Numbered from the stretch's first letter, positions 34,859-43,682 are shown. The stretch is 64,000 nt of DNA from JAZKHE01 sp040385525 (GCA_040385525.1 JAZKHE010000005.1:217983-281982); one strand, 5' to 3'. Made by a program: numbers and translations. Notes: generated from the sequence alone by a model not told the origin.

Positions 34859-35250
34859 TGAGCTTTATTGTTTGCCACAGTATGTGCTATGCTTATGCAA
34901 TTGGTATGATAGAAAATTTAAAAGGCAAAATAAATTTTGGTAGGTTTTATATAATTGCGCCCGAAAATGCGTGTAGCGGCGGATCCGACTGGACTTTGTT
35001 TACCGAAGTTTGGCAATATGGCAGTAATTTAGACCAACCAAACCCAGATATTGTTGGGAAACAAGATGGTGTTGCACCGCAATGTGAATGTAGTGGTATA
35101 AGTAATACATATATTAAAACAAAAACAGGTAGAGTATTTATACCAAACGGGGCTGCAAAAGGCTTTGGTACAAGCCACTCTGTTGGAAATTATAAATGGA
35201 TATTTAACCGAACTCAACAACAATCAGGATATGTTAAAACAAGGAATTAA
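34858..35250 (+). CDS. Truncated hydrolase-like module (toxin C-terminal type)
   Basis: The frame has 130 codons and starts abruptly at FIVCHSMCYAYAIGMIENLKG. This resembles the HSMGxAYAxGM nucleophile elbow of alpha/beta-hydrolase-like domains at the end of Rhs/YD-type proteins in Bacteroidota. Here the flanking Gly residues are Cys (CHSMC). The start shares one base with the stop of lipoprotein 1 (TAATG), so the upstream part of the original protein is missing. The segment GYVKTRN at the end overlaps the start of lipoprotein 2. It may be an orphan toxin tip or decayed gene. The family call is tentative. Confidence 0.5.
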   Translation: MSFIVCHSMCYAYAIGMIENLKGKINFGRFYIIAPENACSGGSDWTLFTEVWQYGSNLDQPNPDIVGKQDGVAPQCECSGISNTYIKTKTGRVFIPNGAAKGFGTSHSVGNYKWIFNRTQQQSGYVKTRN

Positions 35251-35908
35251 AACTCTTATTATACTTTATTTGTCTTTTATAATGTCTTGTTCTAATAACA
35301 ATATTTCAATAAACAACAACTATGCTAAAAGTAGGTTTAATGAATATTCTGATATATATACAACTATAGTTGATTCTATTTCAATTTATACAGATTCATC
35401 TCTTACACTTTTTCTGAATGAGTATTATAGTGAATGGCAAATAGATTCTTTAGTCTGCATAAACAGTAAAAAAGATAAACTAGTTACAACTATAAATTCT
35501 ACTCCTGGTGTATGTAAAGAATGCAAAATGGATGATATAACTAAATTACTTGGCAAAAAAATAAATGGTAAATGGTATTTTTTTAAAGGAGGTGGCTCTT
35601 TAGCGGTTCCTCGTGATATGTATGGTAAAGATGCTACACACCCATTAAGTTTTTATGAATTAAGCAAAATAGCACGTAAAGAAATGCTTGCTGGTGCTGT
35701 GATCGAAAAAAACGGTAAGCTTATTATTGATGATAAATGGGTGGATAGACACTTTTATAATAATGGCTTTGCACAAAGAGGTTGGGATGAGATAAAAGAT
35801 AGACCAAAATACGACAGCGTACATTGGTTTTATATTATGGATAAATGGAAACACAAAATAGATACCAACGAGTATAAACCTTTGCAACGCAAACAACAAA
35901 AAAATTGA
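35231..35908 (+). CDS. Putative lipoprotein, paralogue 2 (immunity-like)
   Basis: Starting at 35231 gives a lipoprotein signal (MLKQGIKTLIILYLSFIMSC) and 225 residues; an upstream ATG at 35165 lies within the overlapping module. The protein is a paralogue of the one at 34148. The last 100 bases of the two genes are almost the same, while the N-terminal halves have diverged, a pattern common for immunity families that track different toxins. The 20-base overlap with the upstream gene suggests coupled translation. Confidence 0.65.
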   Translation: MLKQGIKTLIILYLSFIMSCSNNNISINNNYAKSRFNEYSDIYTTIVDSISIYTDSSLTLFLNEYYSEWQIDSLVCINSKKDKLVTTINSTPGVCKECKMDDITKLLGKKINGKWYFFKGGGSLAVPRDMYGKDATHPLSFYELSKIARKEMLAGAVIEKNGKLIIDDKWVDRHFYNNGFAQRGWDEIKDRPKYDSVHWFYIMDKWKHKIDTNEYKPLQRKQQKN

Positions 35909-35969
35909 ATTCATAGTATATTCAAATTTTCTGTTTGTAATTTGCCACAGCACAATTTTATTTGCTTAA

Positions 35970-37025
35970 TTATTCTTCTTTTTCAGCTTTAATAGGATTC
36001 CAACCTTGCGCAGTCATTGGGTAAACACTTTCACTTTTTGTAACCAAATTCACGCCTTTTTCTTTGTTGGTAATATGGCCAATAACTGATAAACTAGGGT
36101 TTGCTTTTATTTTATCGTAATCGCTTAGGGCAATTGTAAATAGCAATTCATAGTCTTCTCCACCATTTAAAGCACATGTAGTTGGGTCTAAATTAAACTC
36201 ACGCGCCATGTTGTATGCTGTTGGGTCAATTGGTAACTTATCTTCGTAAATAGTTGCACCAACTTCAGATTGATTACAAATGTGTAATATTTCAGACGAA
36301 AGTCCATCAGAAACATCAATCATAGATGTTGGTTTTACGTTTAATGCTTTTAATAATTCAATAATATCGTAACGCGCTTCTGGTTTTAGCTGACGCTCCA
36401 AAATATAATCATTACCCTCTAAATCGGGTTGCATTTTAGGATTTGCCAAATAAACTTGTTTTTCGCGTTCTAATAATTGTAAACCAGTATAAGCAGCACC
36501 TAAATCGCCAGAAACAACAATTAAATCGGTTTCTTTTGCTGTGTTTCTATAAACGCTTTCGCCTTTTTCAACAGTTCCAATTGCAGTTACGCTAATAATT
36601 AAGCCACTTTTAGATGTGGTTGTGTCGCCGCCAACAAAATCAATATTCAGTTTTTTACAAGCCATTAAAGCACCTTCGTATAATTCTTCTAATGCTTCAA
36701 CCGAAAAACGATTTGAAATAGCAATAGATATAGTAATTTGCGTTGGAGTAGCGTTCATTGCGCAAACATCGCTAGCGTTAACCATAACGCTTTTGTAGCC
36801 CAAATGCTTTAAAGGTGTGTACATTAAATCAAAGTGCACACTCTCCACCAACATATCAGTAGTAACAACAACTTGTTTTCCTTCAAAATCAAGAACTGCG
36901 GCATCATCTCCAATTCCTTTAATTGTGGTTCGGTTTTTTATTTCAATATTTTGAGTTAAGTGTTTTATTAAGCCAAATTCTCCTAATTCGCTAAGTTCTG
37001 TTCTTGAAGTTGGTTCTTGTAGCAT
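35970..37025 (-). CDS. thiL: Thiamine-monophosphate kinase
   Basis: The 351-residue protein matches ThiL of the AIR-synthase/PurM fold: GIGDDAAVLDF, TTDMLVESVHFD, VNASDVCAMNATP, GGDTTTSKSG and ALNGGEDYELLFT. It phosphorylates thiamine monophosphate to the pyrophosphate cofactor. It is divergent from the suf operon. No THI-box riboswitch is seen upstream. Confidence 0.94.
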   Translation of the reverse strand: MLQEPTSRTELSELGEFGLIKHLTQNIEIKNRTTIKGIGDDAAVLDFEGKQVVVTTDMLVESVHFDLMYTPLKHLGYKSVMVNASDVCAMNATPTQITISIAISNRFSVEALEELYEGALMACKKLNIDFVGGDTTTSKSGLIISVTAIGTVEKGESVYRNTAKETDLIVVSGDLGAAYTGLQLLEREKQVYLANPKMQPDLEGNDYILERQLKPEARYDIIELLKALNVKPTSMIDVSDGLSSEILHICNQSEVGATIYEDKLPIDPTAYNMAREFNLDPTTCALNGGEDYELLFTIALSDYDKIKANPSLSVIGHITNKEKGVNLVTKSESVYPMTAQGWNPIKAEKEE

Positions 37026-37122
37026 GTTATCTAATTTTTTTGCAAAACTACATCATTTAGTCTAAGGTTAGGGATATAGTTGTCGAATATTGCAACAAAA
37101 AGTTCATTTATTTCTTTTTTCT

Positions 37123-37140
37123 ATACCGCAAATGTGGTAT
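37123..37140 (+). promoter_or_regulatory. Imperfect palindrome over the suf promoter (Rrf2/IscR-like)
   Basis: ATACCGCAAATGTGGTAT is palindromic at 14 of 18 positions, with perfect ATACC/GGTAT arms. It overlaps the -7 box at 37138-37145. ATA-CC/GG-TAT arms recall operators of Rrf2-family Fe-S regulators such as IscR, which control suf genes in other bacteria. No regulator gene is in the window. Confidence 0.5.
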
Positions 37141-37145
37141 CTTTG
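37138..37145 (+). promoter_or_regulatory. suf operon -7 box
   Basis: TATCTTTG matches TAnnTTTG. The leader to the first ATG would be about 78 bases and includes the 19-base palindrome. Confidence 0.6.
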
Positions 37146-37151
37146 TATTCA

Positions 37152-37170
37152 ATTTAGATTTAATCTAAAT
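37152..37170 (+). promoter_or_regulatory. Perfect 19-base palindrome in the suf leader
   Basis: ATTTAGATT, a central T, then AATCTAAAT form a perfect inverted repeat just downstream of the -7 box. The length and symmetry are like a Fur-type box, though the bases differ from the standard one. Confidence 0.6.
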
Positions 37171-37228
37171 AAACTTTAAACTAAATTCAATTGATTTTGT
37201 TGATTGTTAACGATAAAAATTAGAAACT

Positions 37229-37555
37229 ATGATTACAGTATCTGAAAACGCAAAAGAAAGAGTTCTTGAACTAATGAGTGAAGGAAAAATAACAAATGAT
37301 AAATTTATTAGAGTTGGAGTAGAAGGTGGAGGATGTTCGGGCTTGTCTTATAAATTAGATTTTGATTCTGAAATTAAAGAAGGCGATCAGTCTTTTGAAG
37401 ACAATGGAGTTAAAATTGTAGTAGACAAAAAAAGTTTTTTGTATTTAATTGGCACAGAACTGGATTTTAGTGGGGGACTTAACGGAAAAGGCTTTAGTTT
37501 TAACAATCCTAACGCTTCGCGAACATGTGGTTGTGGAGAATCCTTCTCAGTTTAA
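37229..37555 (+). CDS. IscA/HesB-family Fe-S carrier
   Basis: The 108-residue A-type carrier protein has the three conserved Cys: GGCSGLSYKL and the C-terminal TCGCGESF. It carries or transfers Fe-S clusters. As first gene of the suf operon it is the SufA-like member; the exact subfamily cannot be told by eye. It is 11 bases before sufB. Confidence 0.92.
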   Translation: MITVSENAKERVLELMSEGKITNDKFIRVGVEGGGCSGLSYKLDFDSEIKEGDQSFEDNGVKIVVDKKSFLYLIGTELDFSGGLNGKGFSFNNPNASRTCGCGESFSV

Positions 37556-37566
37556 ATTATTAAAAA

Positions 37567-39018
37567 ATGGCTAACGAGATATTAGAAGAATTTACCCAGA
37601 AAGAATACGAGTACGGCTGGGTTACAAACATAGAGAGCGATGATGCTCCAAAAGGTTTAAATGAAGAAATAGTTAAATTTATTTCTGCTAAAAAAAACGA
37701 ACCCCAATGGATGTTAGATGCTCGTTTAAAAGCGTTTAGACACTGGCAAACTTTAACCGAGCCAGAGTGGGCACATGTAAATTATACTAAAGTAGATTTT
37801 CAGGATATAATTTATTATTCAGCGCCTAAGCCTAAAAAAACATTAAATAGTTTAGATGAAGTTGATCCTGAATTATTAAAGACTTTTGAAAAACTAGGGA
37901 TTTCATTAGAAGAGCAAAAACGTTTGAGTGGAGTTGAAAGCAGAATTGCAGTTGATGTTGTTATGGATAGTGTTTCTGTTAAAACAACTTTTAAAGAAAC
38001 ACTAGCAGAAAAAGGAATTATATTTTGTTCGTTTAGCGAAGCTGTTCATGAACACCCTGAACTAGTAAAAAAATATATGGGTTCGGTTGTTCCTTACACT
38101 GATAATTTTTACTCAGCTTTAAATGCTGCTGTGTTTAGCGATGGTTCGTTTTGTTACATTCCAAAAGGGGTTCGTTGCCCAATGGAATTATCTACTTATT
38201 TTAGGATTAATTCAGCAGGAACTGGACAGTTCGAAAGAACTTTAATTATTGCTGATGAAAATGCGTATGTGAGTTATTTAGAAGGTTGTACCGCACCAAT
38301 GCGTGATGAAAATCAATTGCACGCAGCCGTTGTGGAGATTGTTGCGCATAAAAATGCAGAAGTAAAATACTCTACCGTTCAAAATTGGTACCCTGGTGAT
38401 AAAGATGGAAAAGGTGGTATTTATAACTTTGTAACGAAGCGTGGAATTTGTTTAGAAGAAAATTCTAAAATATCTTGGACACAAGTAGAAACAGGTTCTG
38501 CCATTACTTGGAAATATCCTTCAGTAATTTTAAAAGGAGATAATTCAGTAGGAGAATTTTATTCAGTTGCGGTTACAAACAATCATCAACAAGCCGATAC
38601 AGGCACAAAAATGATTCATATTGGTAAGAATACAAAAAGTACAATTATATCAAAAGGAATTTCTGCAGGCTTCAGTAATAATAGTTACAGAGGTTTAGTA
38701 AAAGTAAATAAAAAAGCAGAAAATGCTCGTAATTTTTCGCAATGCGATTCATTATTGCTTGGCGATAAATGTGGTGCACATACTTTTCCATACATTGAAA
38801 TTGGAAACAAAACAGCAATAATGGAACACGAAGCAACTACTTCAAAAATTGGAGAAGACCAGCTTTTTTACTGCAGACAAAGAGGAATTGATATGGAAAA
38901 AGCAATTAGTTTAATTGTAAATGGATATTGCAAAGAAGTATTGAATAAGCTTCCAATGGAATTTGCTGTAGAAGCACAAAAACTTTTATCAATTTCCCTA
39001 GAAGGTTCGGTGGGATAG
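37567..39018 (+). CDS. sufB: Fe-S scaffold protein SufB
   Basis: The 483-residue protein matches SufB, with FSEAVHEHPELVKKYMGSVVP, PKGVRCPMELSTYFRIN, LEGCTAPMRDENQLHAAVVE and the C-terminal FYCRQRGIDMEKAISLIVNGY. It forms the SufBC2D scaffold on which clusters are built. It is followed by an inserted gene instead of directly by sufC. Confidence 0.97.
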   Translation: MANEILEEFTQKEYEYGWVTNIESDDAPKGLNEEIVKFISAKKNEPQWMLDARLKAFRHWQTLTEPEWAHVNYTKVDFQDIIYYSAPKPKKTLNSLDEVDPELLKTFEKLGISLEEQKRLSGVESRIAVDVVMDSVSVKTTFKETLAEKGIIFCSFSEAVHEHPELVKKYMGSVVPYTDNFYSALNAAVFSDGSFCYIPKGVRCPMELSTYFRINSAGTGQFERTLIIADENAYVSYLEGCTAPMRDENQLHAAVVEIVAHKNAEVKYSTVQNWYPGDKDGKGGIYNFVTKRGICLEENSKISWTQVETGSAITWKYPSVILKGDNSVGEFYSVAVTNNHQQADTGTKMIHIGKNTKSTIISKGISAGFSNNSYRGLVKVNKKAENARNFSQCDSLLLGDKCGAHTFPYIEIGNKTAIMEHEATTSKIGEDQLFYCRQRGIDMEKAISLIVNGYCKEVLNKLPMEFAVEAQKLLSISLEGSVG

Positions 39019-39031
39019 TTATAAAATTAAA

Positions 39032-39180
39032 ATGTTAGAAGGTTGAAAAGTTACAATGTTTGGAAGTTAGAAGGTTATAATGTTTAAAGGTTAAAAAGTT
39101 AGAAGGGAGAGTTCGAAAGAAAGAAATTTTACACCAACCTTGCAACTTTCCAACTTTAAAACGTTACAAGAAAAATAGAA
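39032..39180 (+). repeat. Degenerate repeats left of the four-helix-bundle gene
   Basis: 39032-39104 is a chain of 8-10-base units like GTTAGAAG, GTTGAAAA, GTTATAAT and GTTAAAAA. 39132-39168 holds units in the opposite sense (AACCTTGC, AACTTTCC, AACTTTAAAACG). The two parts can pair as a long imperfect hairpin between sufB and the inserted gene. Confidence 0.7.
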
Positions 39181-39585
39181 ATGGCAAAATTTGATAAAAT
39201 AGAAGATATAGTTGTTTGGCAGTTAGCGATGGAATTAACAAATTCTATTTATAATATTACAAACAATAATCTTTTTAATAAGGATTTTGCTTTAAGAGAT
39301 CAGATAAGAAAATCAGTAATATCAGTTCCTTCGAATATTGCAGAAGGCTTTGAAAGAAATAGTACAAATCAATTTTTATATTTTTTAGTTATCGCAAAAG
39401 GTTCAGCAGGAGAGTTAAGAACACAATTGTTAATAGCTAAAAACCAAAATTATTTAAGTCAATTAGAATTTGAAAAAATAAATAATGAAGCAATAGAAGT
39501 AAGTAAAAAACTAGGTTCATTTATAACTTACCTTAAAGAGTTTAAACTAAAAAATTCAAGTAATTTAAAATCACAAAAAAATTAA
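39181..39585 (+). CDS. Four-helix-bundle protein (23S rRNA intervening-sequence type)
   Basis: The 134-residue protein matches the family with DIVVWQLAMELTNSIY, DFALRDQIRKSVISVPSNIAEGFERN, FLVIAKGSAGELRTQL. Members were first seen in intervening sequences of 23S rRNA but are common as free genes in Bacteroidota, often dropped into unrelated operons. They form pentameric four-helix bundles; the function is unknown. Here it splits sufB from sufC in the same strand, with degenerate repeats on both sides, so it looks like an insertion that left the operon readable. Confidence 0.9.
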   Translation: MAKFDKIEDIVVWQLAMELTNSIYNITNNNLFNKDFALRDQIRKSVISVPSNIAEGFERNSTNQFLYFLVIAKGSAGELRTQLLIAKNQNYLSQLEFEKINNEAIEVSKKLGSFITYLKEFKLKNSSNLKSQKN

Positions 39586-39632
39586 ACACAACCTTAAAAC
39601 TTTATAACCTTAAAACCTTACAATTTTAAAAT
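39586..39632 (+). repeat. Degenerate repeats right of the four-helix-bundle gene
   Basis: The sequence reads AACCTTAAAA, CTTTATAACC, TTAAAACC, TTACAATTTTAAAA, the same unit type as on the left but in the inverted sense. It fills the gap up to the sufC ATG. Confidence 0.65.
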
Positions 39633-40400
39633 ATGTTGTCGATAAAAAATTTACACGCTACAATTGGCGAAAAAGAAATATTAAGAGGAATTAATTTAGA
39701 AGTTAAAGCTGGCGAAGTACATGCTATTATGGGTCCAAATGGTTCTGGTAAAAGTACTTTGGCAGCTGTTTTAGCTGGTCGCGAAGATTACGAAGTAACT
39801 GAAGGCGAAGTGATTTTTAACGGAAAAAATTTATTGGATTTACCTGCTGAAGACAGAGCGCGCGAAGGTGTGTTTTTGGCTTTTCAATATCCAGTCGAAA
39901 TTCCTGGTGTAAGCAATATTAATTTTTTGCGCACTGCTTTAAATGAAATTAGAATTTACAATGGTTTGCCTGAGCTTGAGGCAAAAGACTTTTTAGCAAA
40001 AGTAAAAGACAAACAAAAATTAGTTGAACTAGATGGAAAACTAGCTAATCGTTCTGTTAATGAAGGTTTTTCTGGTGGTGAGAAAAAGAGAAACGAAATA
40101 TTCCAAATGGCAATGTTAGAGCCTAAATTAGCCATTTTAGATGAAACAGATTCAGGTTTAGATATTGATGCCTTACGCATTGTTGCTAACGGAGTAAACA
40201 AATTAAAAAGCAAAGAAAATGCTACAATAGTTGTTACTCACTATCAGCGCCTATTGGATTATATTGTTCCTGATTTTGTTCATGTTTTGTACAAAGGAAA
40301 AATTGTGAAAACAGGCACAAAAGAATTAGCATTAGAGTTAGAAGAAAAAGGCTACGATTGGATTAAAGCTGAGTTGGGCGAAGAAATAAATGCAGAATAA
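39633..40400 (+). CDS. sufC: SufC ATPase
   Basis: The 255-residue ABC-type ATPase has Walker A GPNGSGKS, signature FSGGEKKRNEIFQ and Walker B KLAILDETDSGLDIDAL, the SufC-specific form. It powers SufBC2D. It lies two bases before sufD. Confidence 0.97.
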   Translation: MLSIKNLHATIGEKEILRGINLEVKAGEVHAIMGPNGSGKSTLAAVLAGREDYEVTEGEVIFNGKNLLDLPAEDRAREGVFLAFQYPVEIPGVSNINFLRTALNEIRIYNGLPELEAKDFLAKVKDKQKLVELDGKLANRSVNEGFSGGEKKRNEIFQMAMLEPKLAILDETDSGLDIDALRIVANGVNKLKSKENATIVVTHYQRLLDYIVPDFVHVLYKGKIVKTGTKELALELEEKGYDWIKAELGEEINAE

Positions 40401-40402
40401 TT

Positions 40403-41683
40403 ATGAGTACGGTGCTAGAAAAAAATAATTTGCTTTTAAATTTTGAAGAGAAATTTAAGCCAAATGTATTCAACTCTGAAATTGATTTAATCAGAAAAAA
40501 TTCTTTTGAAAAATTTTCTGCTCAAGGATTTCCTACTAAAAAATCTGAAGAATACAAATACATTCCTGTTGAAAAGCATTTAATGGTAGAGCTTTCTGTT
40601 GAGGAACAAAATTTTACAAAAAGTAATTATAAAGTTTCAAAAACGTTTGAAACTGCAATTGATTTATCTATTGTAAACGGAAACTTGCAAGTAGAAAATG
40701 AAATTGACACAAAACAATTTTATATTTCAACTATACAACAAGCAATAAAAAAACATCCAGAATTAATAAATCAGTTTTATTTAAAAGCAACTACCGATTC
40801 GCAAGATTCATTCGCACTTTTAAATAACGCATTTGCAAACGATGGTTGTTTTATTTACATAAAAAAGAGCGCTGTAATTGAATCTCCAATTTTATTAAAT
40901 CATTTTGTTGATGCAAATTCTACATTTATTAATCAACGCACTTTAGTTGTTGTTGAGGAAAATGCAATTTGTACTATTTATGAAAACATTGAAAGTGCAA
41001 ACGTTGCAACAACAATTTACAATGGTGTTTCAGAAATTTTTGTTAATCAAAATGCAAATCTTCAGCACATTAAATTTGAGCAAAGCAACAAAAATTTAGT
41101 TGTAATAAATAATCAAGAAACAGTTCAAAGTAAAAAATCCGTCGCTAGTAATTTTACTATTACAATTAATGGAGGCTTAACAAGAAATAATACTTGTATT
41201 CGCTTAAACGATGAACATATCGAATCTCATTTATATGGTGTTTATGTTGCAAATAACGAATCAATAATAGATAATCACACGCTTGTTGATCATAGATTTC
41301 CGAATTGTAACAGCAACGAATTGTATAAAGGAATTGCTAACGATAAAGCAACAACTGTTTTTAATGGTAAAATATTTGTAAGAAAAGATGCGCAAAAAAC
41401 AAATGCGTTTCAGTCTAACAAAAATATTTTAATGAGCGATGATGCAACTGTAAATACAAAACCACAGTTGGAGATTTATGCTGATGATGTAAAATGTAGT
41501 CACGGAACATCAACAGGTAAGCTAGATGAAAATGCTTTATTTTATTTAAAAGCAAGAGGTATTGGTGAATTATCAGCAAAAAAACTTTTGTTACAAGCCT
41601 TTGTTAACGAAACTTGCGAGCCAATTCAACAAGAAGATATTAGAGAATATATTTTAAACGCTTTACATGCAAGCATTGTCTAG
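40403..41683 (+). CDS. sufD: Fe-S assembly protein SufD
   Basis: The 426-residue protein has the SufB/D beta-helix core with HTLVDHRFPNCNSNELYKG and the C-terminal CSHGTSTGKLDENALFYLKARG. It is a partner of SufB and SufC in the scaffold complex. Its end overlaps the sufS start by 17 bases. Confidence 0.94.
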   Translation: MSTVLEKNNLLLNFEEKFKPNVFNSEIDLIRKNSFEKFSAQGFPTKKSEEYKYIPVEKHLMVELSVEEQNFTKSNYKVSKTFETAIDLSIVNGNLQVENEIDTKQFYISTIQQAIKKHPELINQFYLKATTDSQDSFALLNNAFANDGCFIYIKKSAVIESPILLNHFVDANSTFINQRTLVVVEENAICTIYENIESANVATTIYNGVSEIFVNQNANLQHIKFEQSNKNLVVINNQETVQSKKSVASNFTITINGGLTRNNTCIRLNDEHIESHLYGVYVANNESIIDNHTLVDHRFPNCNSNELYKGIANDKATTVFNGKIFVRKDAQKTNAFQSNKNILMSDDATVNTKPQLEIYADDVKCSHGTSTGKLDENALFYLKARGIGELSAKKLLLQAFVNETCEPIQQEDIREYILNALHASIV

Positions 41684-42917
41684 CACCGAAAAAAATATTG
41701 AACTAAACATTGAGTCAATTCGCAATGAATTTCCAATACTTACTCAAAAAGTAAACGGAAAATCATTGGTGTATTTAGATAATGGTGCAACTTCTCAAAA
41801 GCCAAAACAAGTAATTGAGAGTTTGGTAAATTATTATTCTACCTATAACAGCAATATACACAGGGGTGTTCATTCGCTTAGTCAAAAAGCAACTGATGCT
41901 TATGAGCAAGCTCGAAATACTATTCAAAAATATATTAATGCAAATAATAGTTGCGAAGTTATTTTTACAAAAGGCGCTACCGAAGGAATTAATTTAGTAG
42001 CACAGTCATTTACACAACATAATTTAAAAATCGGTGACGAAGTTTTAATCACAGCTATGGAGCACCACGCGAATATTGTTCCGTGGCAAATGGTTTGTGA
42101 AAAAACAGGAGCAAAATTGGTTGTTGCACCCATAAATAAAAATGGCGAATTAATTTTTGATGAATTAAAAAAACTATTAAATAAAAATACGAAAATTGTT
42201 TCAGTTGCACATGTGTCTAACGCGTTAGGAACTATAAATCCTATAAAAGAAATCATTACTTTGGCGCATCAATGTGGCGCAAAGGTTTTGGTAGATGGGT
42301 GTCAGGCTGTACAACACATGGCTGTTGATGTTCAAGATTTAAATTGCGATTTTTATTGTTTTTCTGGTCACAAAATTTTTGGACCAACAGGTATTGGCGT
42401 TTTATATGGTAAAGAAGTTGAGTTAAATAATTTACCTCCCTACCAAGGTGGTGGAGATATGATTAAAACTGTGACTTTTGAAAAAACCACGTACAACGAA
42501 TTACCTTTTAAATTTGAAGCTGGTACACCGCCAATTGCCGAAGCGATAGGTTTAGGTGCCGCCATAAATTATATCAATGAAATTGGTATAAATGCAATTG
42601 AAAAATATGAGCATCAACTTTTAAATTATGCTACAAAAAAAATTAGCGAAATTGAAAATGTAAAAATTATTGGTGAAGCAAAAAATAAAGCAGCAGTACT
42701 TTCATTTGTTGTTAAAGGAATTCATCCTTACGATATAGGAATGATTTTGGATAAGCAAGGAGTGGCTGTAAGAACAGGGCACCACTGCGCTCAACCAGTT
42801 ATGGATTTTTATGAAATTCCTGGTACGGTTAGAGCATCTTTTGCATTTTACAATACCTTTGCAGAAATTGATTTTTTTATAGAAGCGCTAAAAAAGGCCA
42901 TTAAAATGTTAAGTTAA
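41667..42917 (+). CDS. sufS: Cysteine desulfurase SufS
   Basis: The 416-residue PLP enzyme has VYLDNGATSQKPKQV, the PLP-lysine segment FSGHKIFGPTGIGVLYG (Lys about 236) and the active Cys in RTGHHCAQP (about 374). It takes sulfur from Cys for Fe-S clusters and passes it to SufE, encoded two bases downstream. The start overlaps sufD, consistent with coupling. Confidence 0.95.
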   Translation: MQALSSTEKNIELNIESIRNEFPILTQKVNGKSLVYLDNGATSQKPKQVIESLVNYYSTYNSNIHRGVHSLSQKATDAYEQARNTIQKYINANNSCEVIFTKGATEGINLVAQSFTQHNLKIGDEVLITAMEHHANIVPWQMVCEKTGAKLVVAPINKNGELIFDELKKLLNKNTKIVSVAHVSNALGTINPIKEIITLAHQCGAKVLVDGCQAVQHMAVDVQDLNCDFYCFSGHKIFGPTGIGVLYGKEVELNNLPPYQGGGDMIKTVTFEKTTYNELPFKFEAGTPPIAEAIGLGAAINYINEIGINAIEKYEHQLLNYATKKISEIENVKIIGEAKNKAAVLSFVVKGIHPYDIGMILDKQGVAVRTGHHCAQPVMDFYEIPGTVRASFAFYNTFAEIDFFIEALKKAIKMLS

Positions 42918-42919
42918 TT

Positions 42920-43339
42920 ATGCAGAGTATACTTGAAATAGAAAACGAAATTACAGAAGAGTTTGAGTTGTTTGGTGATGACTGGGAAAGTAAATACCAA
43001 CACATAATTGATTTAGGAAAATCTTTGCCAATAATAAACGAAGAATATAAAACAGAAGAAAATATAATTAAAGGTTGCCAAAGTAGGGTGTGGGTACATG
43101 CTCAAAAAAATGGTGAAAACATTGAATTTACAGCGGATAGTGACGCAATAATTACAAAAGGAATTATTGCTTTACTAATACGAGTTTTAAATAACCAAAC
43201 GCCAAAAAATATTGTTGAGGCTCAACTTAATTTTATAGATAAAATAGGGTTAAAAGAACATCTTTCACCAACTCGTGCAAATGGTTTGGTGTCTATGATA
43301 AAACAATTAAAATATTACGCTATAGCGTTACAAAATTAA
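42920..43339 (+). CDS. sufE: Sulfur acceptor SufE
   Basis: The 139-residue protein has the SufE active-site segment IIKGCQSRVWVHA (Cys about 53) and the normal SufE length. It accepts persulfide sulfur from SufS and delivers it to SufB. Confidence 0.95.
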   Translation: MQSILEIENEITEEFELFGDDWESKYQHIIDLGKSLPIINEEYKTEENIIKGCQSRVWVHAQKNGENIEFTADSDAIITKGIIALLIRVLNNQTPKNIVEAQLNFIDKIGLKEHLSPTRANGLVSMIKQLKYYAIALQN

Positions 43340-43346
43340 ATACAAT

Positions 43347-43676
43347 ATGCCTGCAATTATTATAAGTGAAGATGCACAATTAGCTCAACGTGTAATAGAT
43401 GTTATAAAAACATGCTACGATCCAGAAATACCTGTTGATATTTGGGAATTAGGATTAATTTATGAAATTAATATCAATAGCGAAAAGGAGCTGAACGTTA
43501 GAATGACTTTAACTTCACCATCTTGCCCTGTAGCCGAAACTTTACCTCCAGAAGTAGAAGATAAATTGCGTGGTATAGAGGGTATAAAATCAGCAAAAAT
43601 TGAACTTACTTTTGAACCTACTTGGGAAAAAGACATGATGAGTGAAGTAGCTCAGCTTGAATTAGGTTTTATGTAA
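43347..43676 (+). CDS. SufT-like DUF59/MIP18-family protein
   Basis: The 109-residue protein has CYDPEIPVDIWELGLIYEI and LTSPSCPVAETLPPEVEDKL, the two motifs of the MIP18/PaaD/SufT family. The second Cys is thought to handle clusters. In suf operons this family helps cluster maturation. It is seven bases after sufE and six before the next gene. Confidence 0.9.
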   Translation: MPAIIISEDAQLAQRVIDVIKTCYDPEIPVDIWELGLIYEININSEKELNVRMTLTSPSCPVAETLPPEVEDKLRGIEGIKSAKIELTFEPTWEKDMMSEVAQLELGFM

Positions 43677-43682
43677 TAGGTT

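Noticed and set aside
35970..37025. TPP riboswitch in front of thiL
   Set aside because: The minus-strand leader is short and no THI-box core is visible.
39181..39585. Intervening sequence of a 23S rRNA
   Set aside because: The protein family fits, but no rRNA sequence lies around it; it sits inside the suf operon.
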